A program made the translations under genes and the position numbers. The notes under the pieces were generated by a model that saw only the letters and a program-made list of their open reading frames with translations, was not told the origin of the DNA and did no database searches. Shown here piece by piece: positions 30,802-38,595 of a DNA stretch of 64,000 bases; positions within the stretch are counted from its first letter, which is position 1; the number at the start of each line of letters is the position of its first letter. The DNA is from Thiobacillus thioparus DSM 505 (GTDB taxonomy: Bacteria > Pseudomonadota > Gammaproteobacteria > Burkholderiales > Thiobacillaceae): assembly GCF_000373385.1 (NCBI RefSeq), contig NZ_KB891317.1, positions 267,755 to 331,754 on the forward strand, given 5' to 3'.

Positions 30802-32085
30802 ATGACGGAGCATGTTGCGACCAACGAGACGATTCTCGTGGTGGGCGGCGGGATTTCCGGCATGACTGCCGCGCTCGAAGCGGCCGAAACCGGCAAGAAC
30901 GTCGTCCTGGTTGAGAAAAATCCCGCACTGGGCGGCCGGACTTCCCAGTTGTATCGCTACTTCCCCAAGCTGTGCCACCCCACCTGCGGTCTGGAAATCA
31001 ACCTGCGCCGCCTCAAGAACAACCCCCGCGTGCGCGTGCTGACGCTGGCCGAAGTGACCGGCATCGAAGGCAGCACGGGCAACTACACCGTCTCCGTCAA
31101 GGTCAAGCCGCGTTACGTGAACGAGAACTGCACCGCCTGCGGCGATTGCGGGCGCGCGGTCGAGACGATGGTGGACGACCCGTTCAACTACAACCTCGGC
31201 CAGCACAAGGCCGCCTTCCTGCCGAACGCGATGGCCTACCCGCAGCGCTATGTGCTGGACCCCGCGATCATCGGTACCCCCGATGCGGACAAGGCCAAGG
31301 CCGCCTGCAAATACGGCGCGATCGACCTTGACATGAAAGAGGAGACGATCCAGGTCAAGGCCGGCGCTGTGGTGTGGGCAACCGGCTGGCAGCCCTACGA
31401 CGCGGCGAAGATTCAGCCTTACGGCTACGGCCGCTTCAAGAACGTCATCACCAGCGTCGAATTCGAGCGCCTGGCCGACATCCACGGCCCCACCGGCGGC
31501 AAGATCCTGCGCCCGTCCGACGGCAAGGAAGCGAAGAACATCGCCTTCATCCAGTGCGCCGGTTCGCGCGACGAGAACCACCTGCGCCACTGTTCGCGCA
31601 TCTGCTGCATGGCGTCGCTGAAGCAGACGCACTACGTGCGCGAGAAGTATCCGGAAGACGGCAAGTCGACCATCTACTACATCGACATTCGCGCCATCGA
31701 CCGCTTCGAGGATTTCTACCAGAAAGTGCAGGCCGATCCCTCGGTCACCTTCATCAAGTCCAAGGTCGCGAAGATCACCGAAGACGAGCACGGCAACGCC
31801 GTGTGCCATGGCGTCGATACCGAAGGCTACAAGCGCTACACCACGCCGCACGACCTGGTGGTGCTGGCGGTGGGCATGGAGCCCTCGGTCAAGGGCATCA
31901 ACATTCCCGGCCACATCGTCGCCGATTCGAGCGGTTTCATCGAAGCCGACCCGGCCAACGGCGCCGTGTTCGGCGCCGGTTGCGCGTCGAATGCGCTGGA
32001 CGTGAACCGTGCCGTGCAATCGGCCACCGCGGCGGCATTGCGCGCCATCCAGGTGGTCAACAAAGTAGCAAAGGCGGAGGCGTAA
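30802..32085 (+). CDS. qmoA: quinone-interacting oxidoreductase subunit QmoA, HdrA-like flavoprotein
   Basis: A 427-aa FAD protein of the HdrA family. Qmo carries electrons between APS reductase and the quinone pool. The FAD loop is LVVGGGISGMTAALEAAE (about 12-29) followed by VEKNPALGGR. Cysteines at 58 and 62 (LCHPTC) and 110, 113 and 116 (NCTACGDC) and the later CSRICCMASLKQ segment are typical of QmoA/HdrA. There is no ferredoxin insertion, as in QmoA. ATG 30802 has GGAGGAA 6 bases upstream; an ATG 15 bases earlier overlaps that ribosome site and is rejected. qmoB follows after 3 bases. Confidence 0.94.
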   Translation: MTEHVATNETILVVGGGISGMTAALEAAETGKNVVLVEKNPALGGRTSQLYRYFPKLCHPTCGLEINLRRLKNNPRVRVLTLAEVTGIEGSTGNYTVSVKVKPRYVNENCTACGDCGRAVETMVDDPFNYNLGQHKAAFLPNAMAYPQRYVLDPAIIGTPDADKAKAACKYGAIDLDMKEETIQVKAGAVVWATGWQPYDAAKIQPYGYGRFKNVITSVEFERLADIHGPTGGKILRPSDGKEAKNIAFIQCAGSRDENHLRHCSRICCMASLKQTHYVREKYPEDGKSTIYYIDIRAIDRFEDFYQKVQADPSVTFIKSKVAKITEDEHGNAVCHGVDTEGYKRYTTPHDLVVLAVGMEPSVKGINIPGHIVADSSGFIEADPANGAVFGAGCASNALDVNRAVQSATAAALRAIQVVNKVAKAEA

Positions 32086-32088
32086 ACA

Positions 32089-34347
32089 ATGGCTGACATC
32101 AAAGTCGCAGCGTATATCTGCAAGGGCTGCGGACTCGGCGAGCGTCTGGATACGGACGCATTGGTCAAGATCGCACAGAAGGACGGCAAGGTGCCGCTGG
32201 CGAAGTCGCACGATTTCCTGTGCAACGCCGACGGCGTGGCGATGATCAAGAACGACATCGCGAATGAAGGCGTCACTCACATCATGATCGGCGCCTGCTC
32301 GCGCCGCGCCAAGACCGAAGCGTTCTTCTTCCCCGAAAACGCGGTGGCGCGTGCCAACCTGCGCGAAGGCGTGGTCTGGATCCGTCCCGATACCGAGGAA
32401 GCGCGCGAAACCACGCAGGACATGGCGGAAGACTACATCCGCATGGGCTGCGCAGAAGTGAAGGCGATGACCGCGCCCGGCGGCAACACCAACACCGGCA
32501 CCAGCAAGACCCTCTTGGTGGTGGGCGGCGGCGTCACTGGCATGACGACCGCGATCGAAGCGTCGAAGACCGGTTATTCGGTGGTGCTGGTCGAGAAATC
32601 CGGCGAACTCGGTGGCTGGGCCGGCAAGCTCTACAAGCGCACGCCGGTGCACGAGCCGTTCAAGTCGCCGGCCGATACCGGCGTGGCCGACCTCGCCTCG
32701 CAGGTGATGGGCGACAGCAACATCAAGGTGTATCTGAATGCCACTATCGCGAAAACCGATGGTGCGCCGGGCCGTTTCGTGGTCGACATCGCCACCGAAT
32801 CGGGTGCGACGCACACCGAAGACATCGGCGCGATCGTGCAGGCTACCGGCTTCACCCTGTACGACATGAACAAGCTGCCCGAACTCGGCGGCGGCAAGTC
32901 GCCCAACGTGATCGACCAGGCCGGCCTCGAAGCGCTGGCGAAAGCGGCTGCGGCAGGAGACGGCATCATTCGCCGGCCCTCGGACAACCAGCCGGTGAAA
33001 TCGGTGGTATTCGTGCAGTGCGCCGGCCAGCGCGACCCAACCGGCACGCACCTGTCCTACTGCTCGGGCTTCTGCTGCAACGCCAGCATCAAGCAGGCGA
33101 TGTACTTCAAGGACACCAATCCGGGCGTCGATACCACCATCATCTACACCGACCTGCGCACGCCCGGCAACGGCGAGGACTTCTACCGTAGCGCACAGGA
33201 AAAGGGCGTCATCTTCACCAAGGGCAAGGTCGCCGAAGTGGTGCCGAACGGCAATACCAGCACGGTCAAATTCAACGACCTGATCCTGGGAGACACCGAT
33301 GCGTCGATGGTGGATGTCGATCTGGTGGTGCTGGCGACCGGCCAGGTGGCGAACTCGGGCATCAACATCGATGCGCTGACCAAGCCGCAGGTCGAAGGCC
33401 AGGAAGGCGAGCCCTCAGCCGTCGGCACAGTGGAAGTGAAGCCGATTTCCATCCTCAACCTGACCTACCGTCAGGGTCCGGACGTGCCGCAGTTGAAGCA
33501 GGGCTTCACCGATTCGCACTTCATCTGCTTCCCCTACGAAACCCGCCGGACCGGCATCTACACCGCCGGTCCGGTGCGCCGCCCGATGGACATCGCGCAG
33601 GCGCGCGAGGATGCCACCGGTGCCGCGCTGAAGGCGATCCAGGCACTGGAAAATGCCGAGCTCGGCCGCGCCGCGCATCCGCGCTCGGGTGACCTGTCGT
33701 TCCCGAAAGTGCGCCTTGAAGGCTGCACGCAGTGCAAGCGCTGCACGGTGGAATGCCCGTTCGGCGCCATCGACGAGGACGAGAAGCGCTTCCCGGTATT
33801 CAACGAATCGCGCTGCCGCCGTTGCGGCACCTGCATGGGCGCCTGCCCGGTGCGTGTGATTTCGTTCGAGAACTATTCGGTCAACACGGTCGGCGCGCAG
33901 ATCAAGGCGGTCGACATCCCCGACGAGTTCTCGGAAAAGCCGCGCATCCTGATCCTGGCGTGCGAGAACGACGCCTACCCGGCGCTCGACATGGCAGGCA
34001 TGAGCCGCAACGAGTATTCGGCCTTCGTGCGCATCATTCCGATCCGCTGCCTCGGTTCCGTCAACACCATCTGGATCACCGATGCGCTGAACGCCGGCTA
34101 CGACGGCGTGATGCTGATGGGCTGCAAATCCGGCGACGAATATCAATGCCACTTCGTCAAGGGTTCCGAGTTGGGGCGCGTACGGATGTCCAAGATCGAC
34201 GACACGCTGAAGACGCTGAATCTCGAATCGGAGCGCGTGCGCGATCTCGAAGTCGCCATCACCGATATCGAACGGGTACCAGACATGATCAACAAGTATG
34301 CCGCCGAGCTGGTTGCCGTAGGCCCCAGCCCGTTCAAAGGCTTCTAA
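32089..34347 (+). CDS. qmoB: quinone-interacting oxidoreductase subunit QmoB, HdrA/MvhD-like
   Basis: A 752-aa iron-sulfur flavoprotein. An N-terminal stretch with CKGCGLGERLDTDALV precedes an HdrA-like FAD domain (LLVVGGGVTGMTTAIEASK from about 141). Two ferredoxin-type 4Fe-4S motifs follow, CTQCKRCTVECP (about 546-557) and CRRCGTCMGACP (about 576-587), and a C-terminal MvhD-like domain from about 617 with LACENDAYPA, IRCLGSV and GCKSGDEYQCHF. This is the QmoB arrangement, in which electron bifurcation or transfer through MvhD-like centres has been proposed. GGAGG lies 8 bases before the ATG. It is co-transcribed with qmoA and hdrC. Confidence 0.94.
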   Translation: MADIKVAAYICKGCGLGERLDTDALVKIAQKDGKVPLAKSHDFLCNADGVAMIKNDIANEGVTHIMIGACSRRAKTEAFFFPENAVARANLREGVVWIRPDTEEARETTQDMAEDYIRMGCAEVKAMTAPGGNTNTGTSKTLLVVGGGVTGMTTAIEASKTGYSVVLVEKSGELGGWAGKLYKRTPVHEPFKSPADTGVADLASQVMGDSNIKVYLNATIAKTDGAPGRFVVDIATESGATHTEDIGAIVQATGFTLYDMNKLPELGGGKSPNVIDQAGLEALAKAAAAGDGIIRRPSDNQPVKSVVFVQCAGQRDPTGTHLSYCSGFCCNASIKQAMYFKDTNPGVDTTIIYTDLRTPGNGEDFYRSAQEKGVIFTKGKVAEVVPNGNTSTVKFNDLILGDTDASMVDVDLVVLATGQVANSGINIDALTKPQVEGQEGEPSAVGTVEVKPISILNLTYRQGPDVPQLKQGFTDSHFICFPYETRRTGIYTAGPVRRPMDIAQAREDATGAALKAIQALENAELGRAAHPRSGDLSFPKVRLEGCTQCKRCTVECPFGAIDEDEKRFPVFNESRCRRCGTCMGACPVRVISFENYSVNTVGAQIKAVDIPDEFSEKPRILILACENDAYPALDMAGMSRNEYSAFVRIIPIRCLGSVNTIWITDALNAGYDGVMLMGCKSGDEYQCHFVKGSELGRVRMSKIDDTLKTLNLESERVRDLEVAITDIERVPDMINKYAAELVAVGPSPFKGF

Positions 34348-34360
34348 CAGGAGATCCACC

Positions 34361-34993
34361 ATGAGCGCAAACACCGCACTGGCGGAGAAATACCGCAACA
34401 ACTTCCTGAAGGAAATCGAAGAACAGGTTGAGATGGGCGACTGGGTGAAGATGTGCATGCAATGCGGCGTCTGCTCCGGTTCCTGCCCGACCAACTTCCA
34501 GAGCGCGTGGGAACATCCGCCGCAGGAACTCTTCATGATGATCCGCGCAGGCAAGCGCGAGGAAGTGTTGACCAGCAGTTCGATGTGGAACTGCACTTCC
34601 TGCTACAACTGCATCGTGCGCTGTCCGCGCAAGCTGCCGATCACCCACATCATGCACGGCATCGCCGAATACGCGCACCGGCTCGGCATGGCACCGAAGA
34701 TGCAGCCGACGCGCTTCTTCAGCGGCCTGTTCTGGAAGAACTGCACCCATACGGGACGCGTCAACGAACTCAAGCTGTCGATGGGTCTGTATTTCAAGGA
34801 CGGGTTGGGTGCCGGCATCAAGGAGGGCATGAAGATGAAGGATGTGGCGATTGGCCTCTTGAAGGCCAAGCGGCTCAATCCGTTCGAACTGTTCGGCGGC
34901 CACAAGTGCAAGGACCAGAAAGGCATCCAGGCGATGCTGAAAAAAGCCTACGAAATCGAACGCAGCCGCAAGGCCGCCAAGATGGCGGGCTGA
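34361..34993 (+). CDS. hdrC: HdrC-like iron-sulfur protein of the Qmo-Hdr complex
   Basis: A 210-aa protein with two 4Fe-4S motifs, CMQCGVCSGSCP (about 32-43) and CTSCYNCIVRCP (about 78-89), as in HdrC and the N-terminal half of QmoC. No membrane helix follows, so the cytochrome b-like (HdrE) half of QmoC is missing. This gene and the next take the place of qmoC. CAGGAGA precedes the ATG, 13 bases after qmoB. The product probably passes electrons between QmoAB and HdrB in the cytoplasm or at the membrane surface. Confidence 0.92.
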   Translation: MSANTALAEKYRNNFLKEIEEQVEMGDWVKMCMQCGVCSGSCPTNFQSAWEHPPQELFMMIRAGKREEVLTSSSMWNCTSCYNCIVRCPRKLPITHIMHGIAEYAHRLGMAPKMQPTRFFSGLFWKNCTHTGRVNELKLSMGLYFKDGLGAGIKEGMKMKDVAIGLLKAKRLNPFELFGGHKCKDQKGIQAMLKKAYEIERSRKAAKMAG

Positions 34994-35003
34994 GGAGAGA
35001 CAT

Positions 35004-35915
35004 ATGGCCAAACATGAATACGCGTTTTACCCGGGGTGCTCGTCGCAGAAGGGCGCCTCCGCTTCCAACTATCTGACCTCGGTCGAGTCGATGTGCAAGA
35101 CGCTCGACGTCAAGCTGACCGAGATTCCCGACTGGAACTGCTGCGGCGCTTCGATCGGATACGCCGAGGCCGGCGAGCTGCCGCGCCATGTGATGAATGC
35201 GCGCAACTTCGCGCTGTCCGAGAAGAACCTCCCCGGCCAGGAAATCGTCGCCACCTGCGCCGCCTGCTGGCTGGGCGCACGCGAAACCCGCGAGCGCCTG
35301 ACGCACTCCGACACGCTGATGGCCGACACCCGCGAAGCGCTGAAGGAAGCCGGGCTGACGATCAACGAGATGCCCAATATTCGCCACATGGTCGAAGTCC
35401 TGATCGAGGACCTCGGCTTCGACGAAATGAAGAAGCACGTCGTGCGTCCGCTCGAAGGCGTGAAGATCGCGGGCTACGTCGGCTGCCAGACCAACCGCCC
35501 GTTCGGCGTGGACGGCGAGTCGTTCGAAAATCCCCAGTACCTCGACAAAATGGTCGAGATGGTCGGTGCCGAATCGATCCCCGAATACGACATGAAAGTG
35601 ACCTGTTGCGGCGGTGCGCTGGCGTTCTCCGAGCCCGAGAAGGCGCAGGCACAGATCAAGGACATCGTCGAGTCGGCCTATGACCACGGCGCCGAGATGA
35701 TCGTCACGCCATGTCCGCTATGCCAGGCCAACGTGGAGATCTACCAGGGCCAGATCAACCAGCGCTATGGCACCAAGTTCAACATCCCGGTGATGTACTA
35801 CAGCCAGCTGATGGTGGTTGCCTACGGCGGAAGCGCCAAGGACGCCGCACTGAACGGCCAGGTCATCAAGGCGCGCAGGCTGGAAGAAATCGCCGCCAAG
35901 CCGGTCAAGCGCTGA
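35004..35915 (+). CDS. hdrB: HdrB-like CCG-domain protein of the Qmo-Hdr complex
   Basis: A 303-aa protein with two CCG domains. The first has YPGCSSQKG and DWNCCGAS (about residues 43-50); the second has GYVGCQTNRP, VTCCGGALAF (about 199-208) and CPLC. In heterodisulfide reductase these cysteines hold noncubane 4Fe-4S clusters where disulfides are reduced. Here the partner could be a thiol, a sulfur carrier or the quinone path; the sequence cannot decide. GAGGAGA lies before the ATG, 10 bases after hdrC. It is the last gene before a strong terminator. Confidence 0.93.
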   Translation: MAKHEYAFYPGCSSQKGASASNYLTSVESMCKTLDVKLTEIPDWNCCGASIGYAEAGELPRHVMNARNFALSEKNLPGQEIVATCAACWLGARETRERLTHSDTLMADTREALKEAGLTINEMPNIRHMVEVLIEDLGFDEMKKHVVRPLEGVKIAGYVGCQTNRPFGVDGESFENPQYLDKMVEMVGAESIPEYDMKVTCCGGALAFSEPEKAQAQIKDIVESAYDHGAEMIVTPCPLCQANVEIYQGQINQRYGTKFNIPVMYYSQLMVVAYGGSAKDAALNGQVIKARRLEEIAAKPVKR

Positions 35916-35934
35916 GTCGTTTCAGGTGCATTGC

Positions 35935-35963
35935 AAACAGGGGCCGCGTGCCCCTGTTTTTTT
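35935..35963 (+). terminator. rho-independent terminator of qmoAB-hdrCB
   Basis: AAACAGGGGC-CGCGT-GCCCCTGTTT is a perfect 10-bp stem with a 5-base loop and a run of seven T from 35957. It lies 20 bases after the hdrB stop and ends the operon. Confidence 0.95.
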
Positions 35964-36012
35964 GCGTGCATGAAATGCGCGTGGGCCCGGTCGTGTCTGA
36001 ACGCGGCCCGCC

Positions 36013-36444
36013 TTAGCCGCTCGCCTGGGGCGTGCCTGCCGGCTCAGCGACTGCCCCGTCTTCCGTTGTCTTGTTGGCCGGTTTTGGACGGCTACGCCGG
36101 GCTAGCGTGCGGAGGAATGCGCCCATCTCATGGCTGGCCTGATCGAAGGCGCCGGCCGGGCCAAGCGCCTGACGGGCGGCGCTGAAATTCTTCTGCTTGA
36201 TGTTGTGGACGATGTCACCGGCCACTCGATGAAAGTGGGCATGCAGTTCGCAGGCTTTCACGTGGTCTTCCGGCGACAGCATCCTGCGGGCTTCATCCGC
36301 CAACCATTTCCCCAGTTTGCAGGATTCGGTGTGGCTGATCGCGGACAAGTCGAGCCCCGCCTTGCCACTCAGAAAACTCCGGAATCTGGCTTTCCACGCG
36401 CCATGTGAATAAATGGCATATTCGATATCGCTTTTGATTCCCAT
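36013..36444 (-). CDS. stand-alone CZB (chemoreceptor zinc-binding) domain protein
   Basis: A 143-aa soluble protein. His14 (YSHGAWK), His38 and Cys42 with the following LGKWL (SHTESCKLGKW) and a late His near 68-72 (LHAHFHRVAGDI) make the 3-His/1-Cys zinc site of CZB domains, which usually sit at the end of chemoreceptors or on diguanylate cyclases. Here no other domain is present; the C-terminal 35 residues are a disordered Lys/Pro/Ala tail. I chose ATG 36444 with GGAGG just upstream; a GTG six codons earlier is possible. It may be a cytoplasmic zinc or hypochlorous acid sensor acting on a separate partner. It diverges from the PEP-CTERM gene. Confidence 0.85.
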   Translation of the reverse strand: MGIKSDIEYAIYSHGAWKARFRSFLSGKAGLDLSAISHTESCKLGKWLADEARRMLSPEDHVKACELHAHFHRVAGDIVHNIKQKNFSAARQALGPAGAFDQASHEMGAFLRTLARRSRPKPANKTTEDGAVAEPAGTPQASG

Positions 36445-36550
36445 GCCCCCTCCGCTGAACACTGCATATCTCCATAAGGAATAACGGTGTTCATCCCTGT
36501 TTTTTTAATTGAAATTCTGATGACGTGGTGAGCCAGGTTCCCTCTCGGTA

Positions 36551-36579
36551 TGGACATCGAGTTGGTCAATAAATATAAT
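36551..36579 (+). promoter_or_regulatory. sigma-70 type promoter for the PEP-CTERM gene
   Basis: TGGACA (36551-36556) and a perfect TATAAT (36574-36579) are spaced by exactly 17 bases in a locally AT-rich stretch. The expected start, near 36586, gives a leader of about 125 bases. The palindrome at 36581-36594 covers the start. Confidence 0.65.
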
Positions 36580-36580
36580 A

Positions 36581-36594
36581 AGATAATGTTATCT
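36581..36594. promoter_or_regulatory. palindromic candidate operator overlapping the transcription start
   Basis: AGATAATGTTATCT has 6-bp arms (AGATAA and TTATCT) around TG. It begins two bases after the -10 box, a usual place for a repressor site. Confidence 0.4.
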
Positions 36595-36710
36595 ATAAAT
36601 AATCATGCTGGATGGCAGCCAGCGGGCTTTGCACTCTCTTGGCAGGGTGGGGGCGAGGCCGCCGTGCAGGGGCATGCACTTCATACGACTAAATTCAGGG
36701 AGCCTTACCT

Positions 36711-37832
36711 ATGTTGAAATCAAGAACCTGCGCCATGGCTGTGGCTGCATCCATGGCAATCACGCCTGGCATTGGCGCTGCTTCAGTGTTTGGCAGTCTG
36801 GGCAATTTTGACGTGATCAACGACACCGGATTCACCGCCCATGGCTTCGAAATCGATCTCGAAGGCTTGCACAGCAGCGACATCACCGATACCTTCGGGG
36901 GGGTGGGTCGAGGCTTTCCGAGTGGCCGCGGGTTCGATCCGCTCACCAGCGTGGAGCGCTATGGCTCACCCACGATCACCGAGTATTCCAACGGTTTGAC
37001 GTTCGGCACGAAAATAACCTATCAAGGGTTGTTCGACAGCAATACGGGTAGCTGGGATTACGGTACGCCAAGCGGCACCTTCATCACGCCGGGTGACAAC
37101 TGCTGGTCCGGGGGCGGTGTGGGCTACAGTGCCGCGACGCCGTGCGATCATTTCGGGGTCGGCACGACCGCGAATGCGAGCAAGACCACGTATAGCTGGC
37201 TGGTCGAGACCGGAACGCCGGGTGTCCTGAACAATGGGGTCGTCAATCTTCCGGCTCCCGTCTGGAACGTGATCCCCGCTCCGGTCGCCGGCAATCCGCC
37301 CCTTGTGGTTGCACAAATCCAGGCGCCGGCAGCCGCGAATGAAGCCCAGTTCGGTGAAGCCATCTGGGTCAAGGTGTTCACCACGGAGCTTGCGGATCCG
37401 ATCGCGCTCGAAGAACTGGTGGGGGGCAATCCGAAGGTCGAACAGGCCGTCACCGAGGTCGAGTGGCAATTGTTGCAGACAGATCCGGGCAATCCGCTCG
37501 CCGGTCAGCTGGAGAGCGGTTACGGGGTGCCGGTGGGCCCGAATGCCGCATCGATCCTGCGTCGCTACGAGTTCTACAAGTATTCCGGCGTGTACGATCC
37601 GGAAACCCATGAGGCATTGGTGACGTTCAGCGACTCGCATCCCAATGATCCCAACGACCCGCTGTATTACGACCCAAGCAAGACCGTCGATCTCGGCAAT
37701 TACCTCGGCGCCCAGAATGCCGCGGTCAATCTGGCGGCTGCGGTTCCGGAACCTGGGACCTCTGTCATGCTGCTTGCTGGCCTGGGGCTGGTCGGTTTCG
37801 CGGTTCATCGCAGAAAGCGCTACGCGAACTGA
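36711..37832 (+). CDS. PEP-CTERM sorting domain exported protein
   Basis: A 373-aa secreted protein. A signal peptide at the start (MAVAASMAITPGIGAASV) and the C-terminal sorting signal VPEPGTSVMLLAGLGLVGF plus the basic end HRRKRYAN define the PEP-CTERM class, processed by an exosortase. The 320-residue body is rich in Gly, Asn, Asp and Pro, has two Cys in the central region (NCWSGG and PCDHFG) and repeated beta-type stretches, and resembles no enzyme I know. Such proteins are usually surface or extracellular matrix proteins tied to exopolysaccharide. AGGGAG lies 8 bases before the ATG. It is a single gene with its own promoter and terminator; no exosortase gene is in the window. Confidence 0.9.
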   Translation: MLKSRTCAMAVAASMAITPGIGAASVFGSLGNFDVINDTGFTAHGFEIDLEGLHSSDITDTFGGVGRGFPSGRGFDPLTSVERYGSPTITEYSNGLTFGTKITYQGLFDSNTGSWDYGTPSGTFITPGDNCWSGGGVGYSAATPCDHFGVGTTANASKTTYSWLVETGTPGVLNNGVVNLPAPVWNVIPAPVAGNPPLVVAQIQAPAAANEAQFGEAIWVKVFTTELADPIALEELVGGNPKVEQAVTEVEWQLLQTDPGNPLAGQLESGYGVPVGPNAASILRRYEFYKYSGVYDPETHEALVTFSDSHPNDPNDPLYYDPSKTVDLGNYLGAQNAAVNLAAAVPEPGTSVMLLAGLGLVGFAVHRRKRYAN

Positions 37833-37853
37833 TGCGGTCGCGCCGCGCAAATC

Positions 37854-37878
37854 AACGGGGACTTCGGTCCCCGTTTTC
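37854..37878 (+). terminator. rho-independent terminator after the PEP-CTERM gene
   Basis: AACGGGGAC-TTCG-GTCCCCGTT is a perfect 9-bp stem with a UUCG tetraloop followed by TT, C. It separates this gene from the convergent channel gene. Confidence 0.9.
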
Positions 37879-37889
37879 ATTTGGCGGGA

Positions 37890-38504
37890 CTACTTGCGTG
37901 CCGAATAGGTGGGCAGCGTAATCCGGAAAGCCATGGCAAGCAGTCGAAGACCCAGGACGGTCGCCATCCCCGCCCAGGCTGCGACCACGGGCGCCAGGCC
38001 CAGGGCTTGCAGACCGATCATCATCAGGGCGCCGGTCCAGGCGGCCGACGCATAAAGCTCGCCGCGCAGAAATACCAGCGGGACCTCGTTGCACAGCACA
38101 TCGCGCACTACGCCGCCGAAGATTCCGGTGATCATTCCCAGCAGGCTCGCCGCCAGCCAGGGCGCGTGCCAATCCAGTGCGATCTGGGTGCCGACGATGG
38201 TGAACAGCGCCAGGCCGATGGCATCCGGGATGAGGAACAGGCGCGGCGGCAAACGCAGGCCGCGCACGGCGAAGAAGACGACGAGCGTCGTCGCCAGCGC
38301 GACATACAGATATACCGGCTCGCCGAGCCAGAACACCGGGCGTTGCAGCAGCAGGTCGCGCACCGTGCCGCCGCCCAGCGCGGTGGCCGTTCCCACCATC
38401 ACGGCGCCGACCAGATCCATGTTCTTGCGCCCGGCATCGAGCACACCGGTGAGCGCGAATACCGCGACGGCAGACAGGCCGACCCAGTACAGCAGGTTTT
38501 CCAT
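37890..38504 (-). CDS. trimeric intracellular cation channel (TRIC/UPF0126) family protein
   Basis: A 204-aa inner-membrane protein with about seven hydrophobic helices. It contains two copies of one glycine-rich motif, GTATALGGGTVRDLLL (about 37-52) and GMITGIFGGVVRDVLC (about 122-137), the internal repeat that marks the UPF0126 family, known in bacteria as TRIC-type cation channels. The start LLYWVGLSAVAVFALTGVLDAGRK is typical. The ion specificity is not visible. It lies between the convergent PEP-CTERM gene and ada on the same strand, 91 bases away. Confidence 0.88.
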   Translation of the reverse strand: MENLLYWVGLSAVAVFALTGVLDAGRKNMDLVGAVMVGTATALGGGTVRDLLLQRPVFWLGEPVYLYVALATTLVVFFAVRGLRLPPRLFLIPDAIGLALFTIVGTQIALDWHAPWLAASLLGMITGIFGGVVRDVLCNEVPLVFLRGELYASAAWTGALMMIGLQALGLAPVVAAWAGMATVLGLRLLAMAFRITLPTYSARK

Positions 38505-38595
38505 GAAGTGTGCCCGGTTGGGCAGCGCTTAGCCGCCCGATCGTTGTCGATGCCGGAGTATCGCAAGAAATGAAAGGGCGGGCATCCTGCGACGC

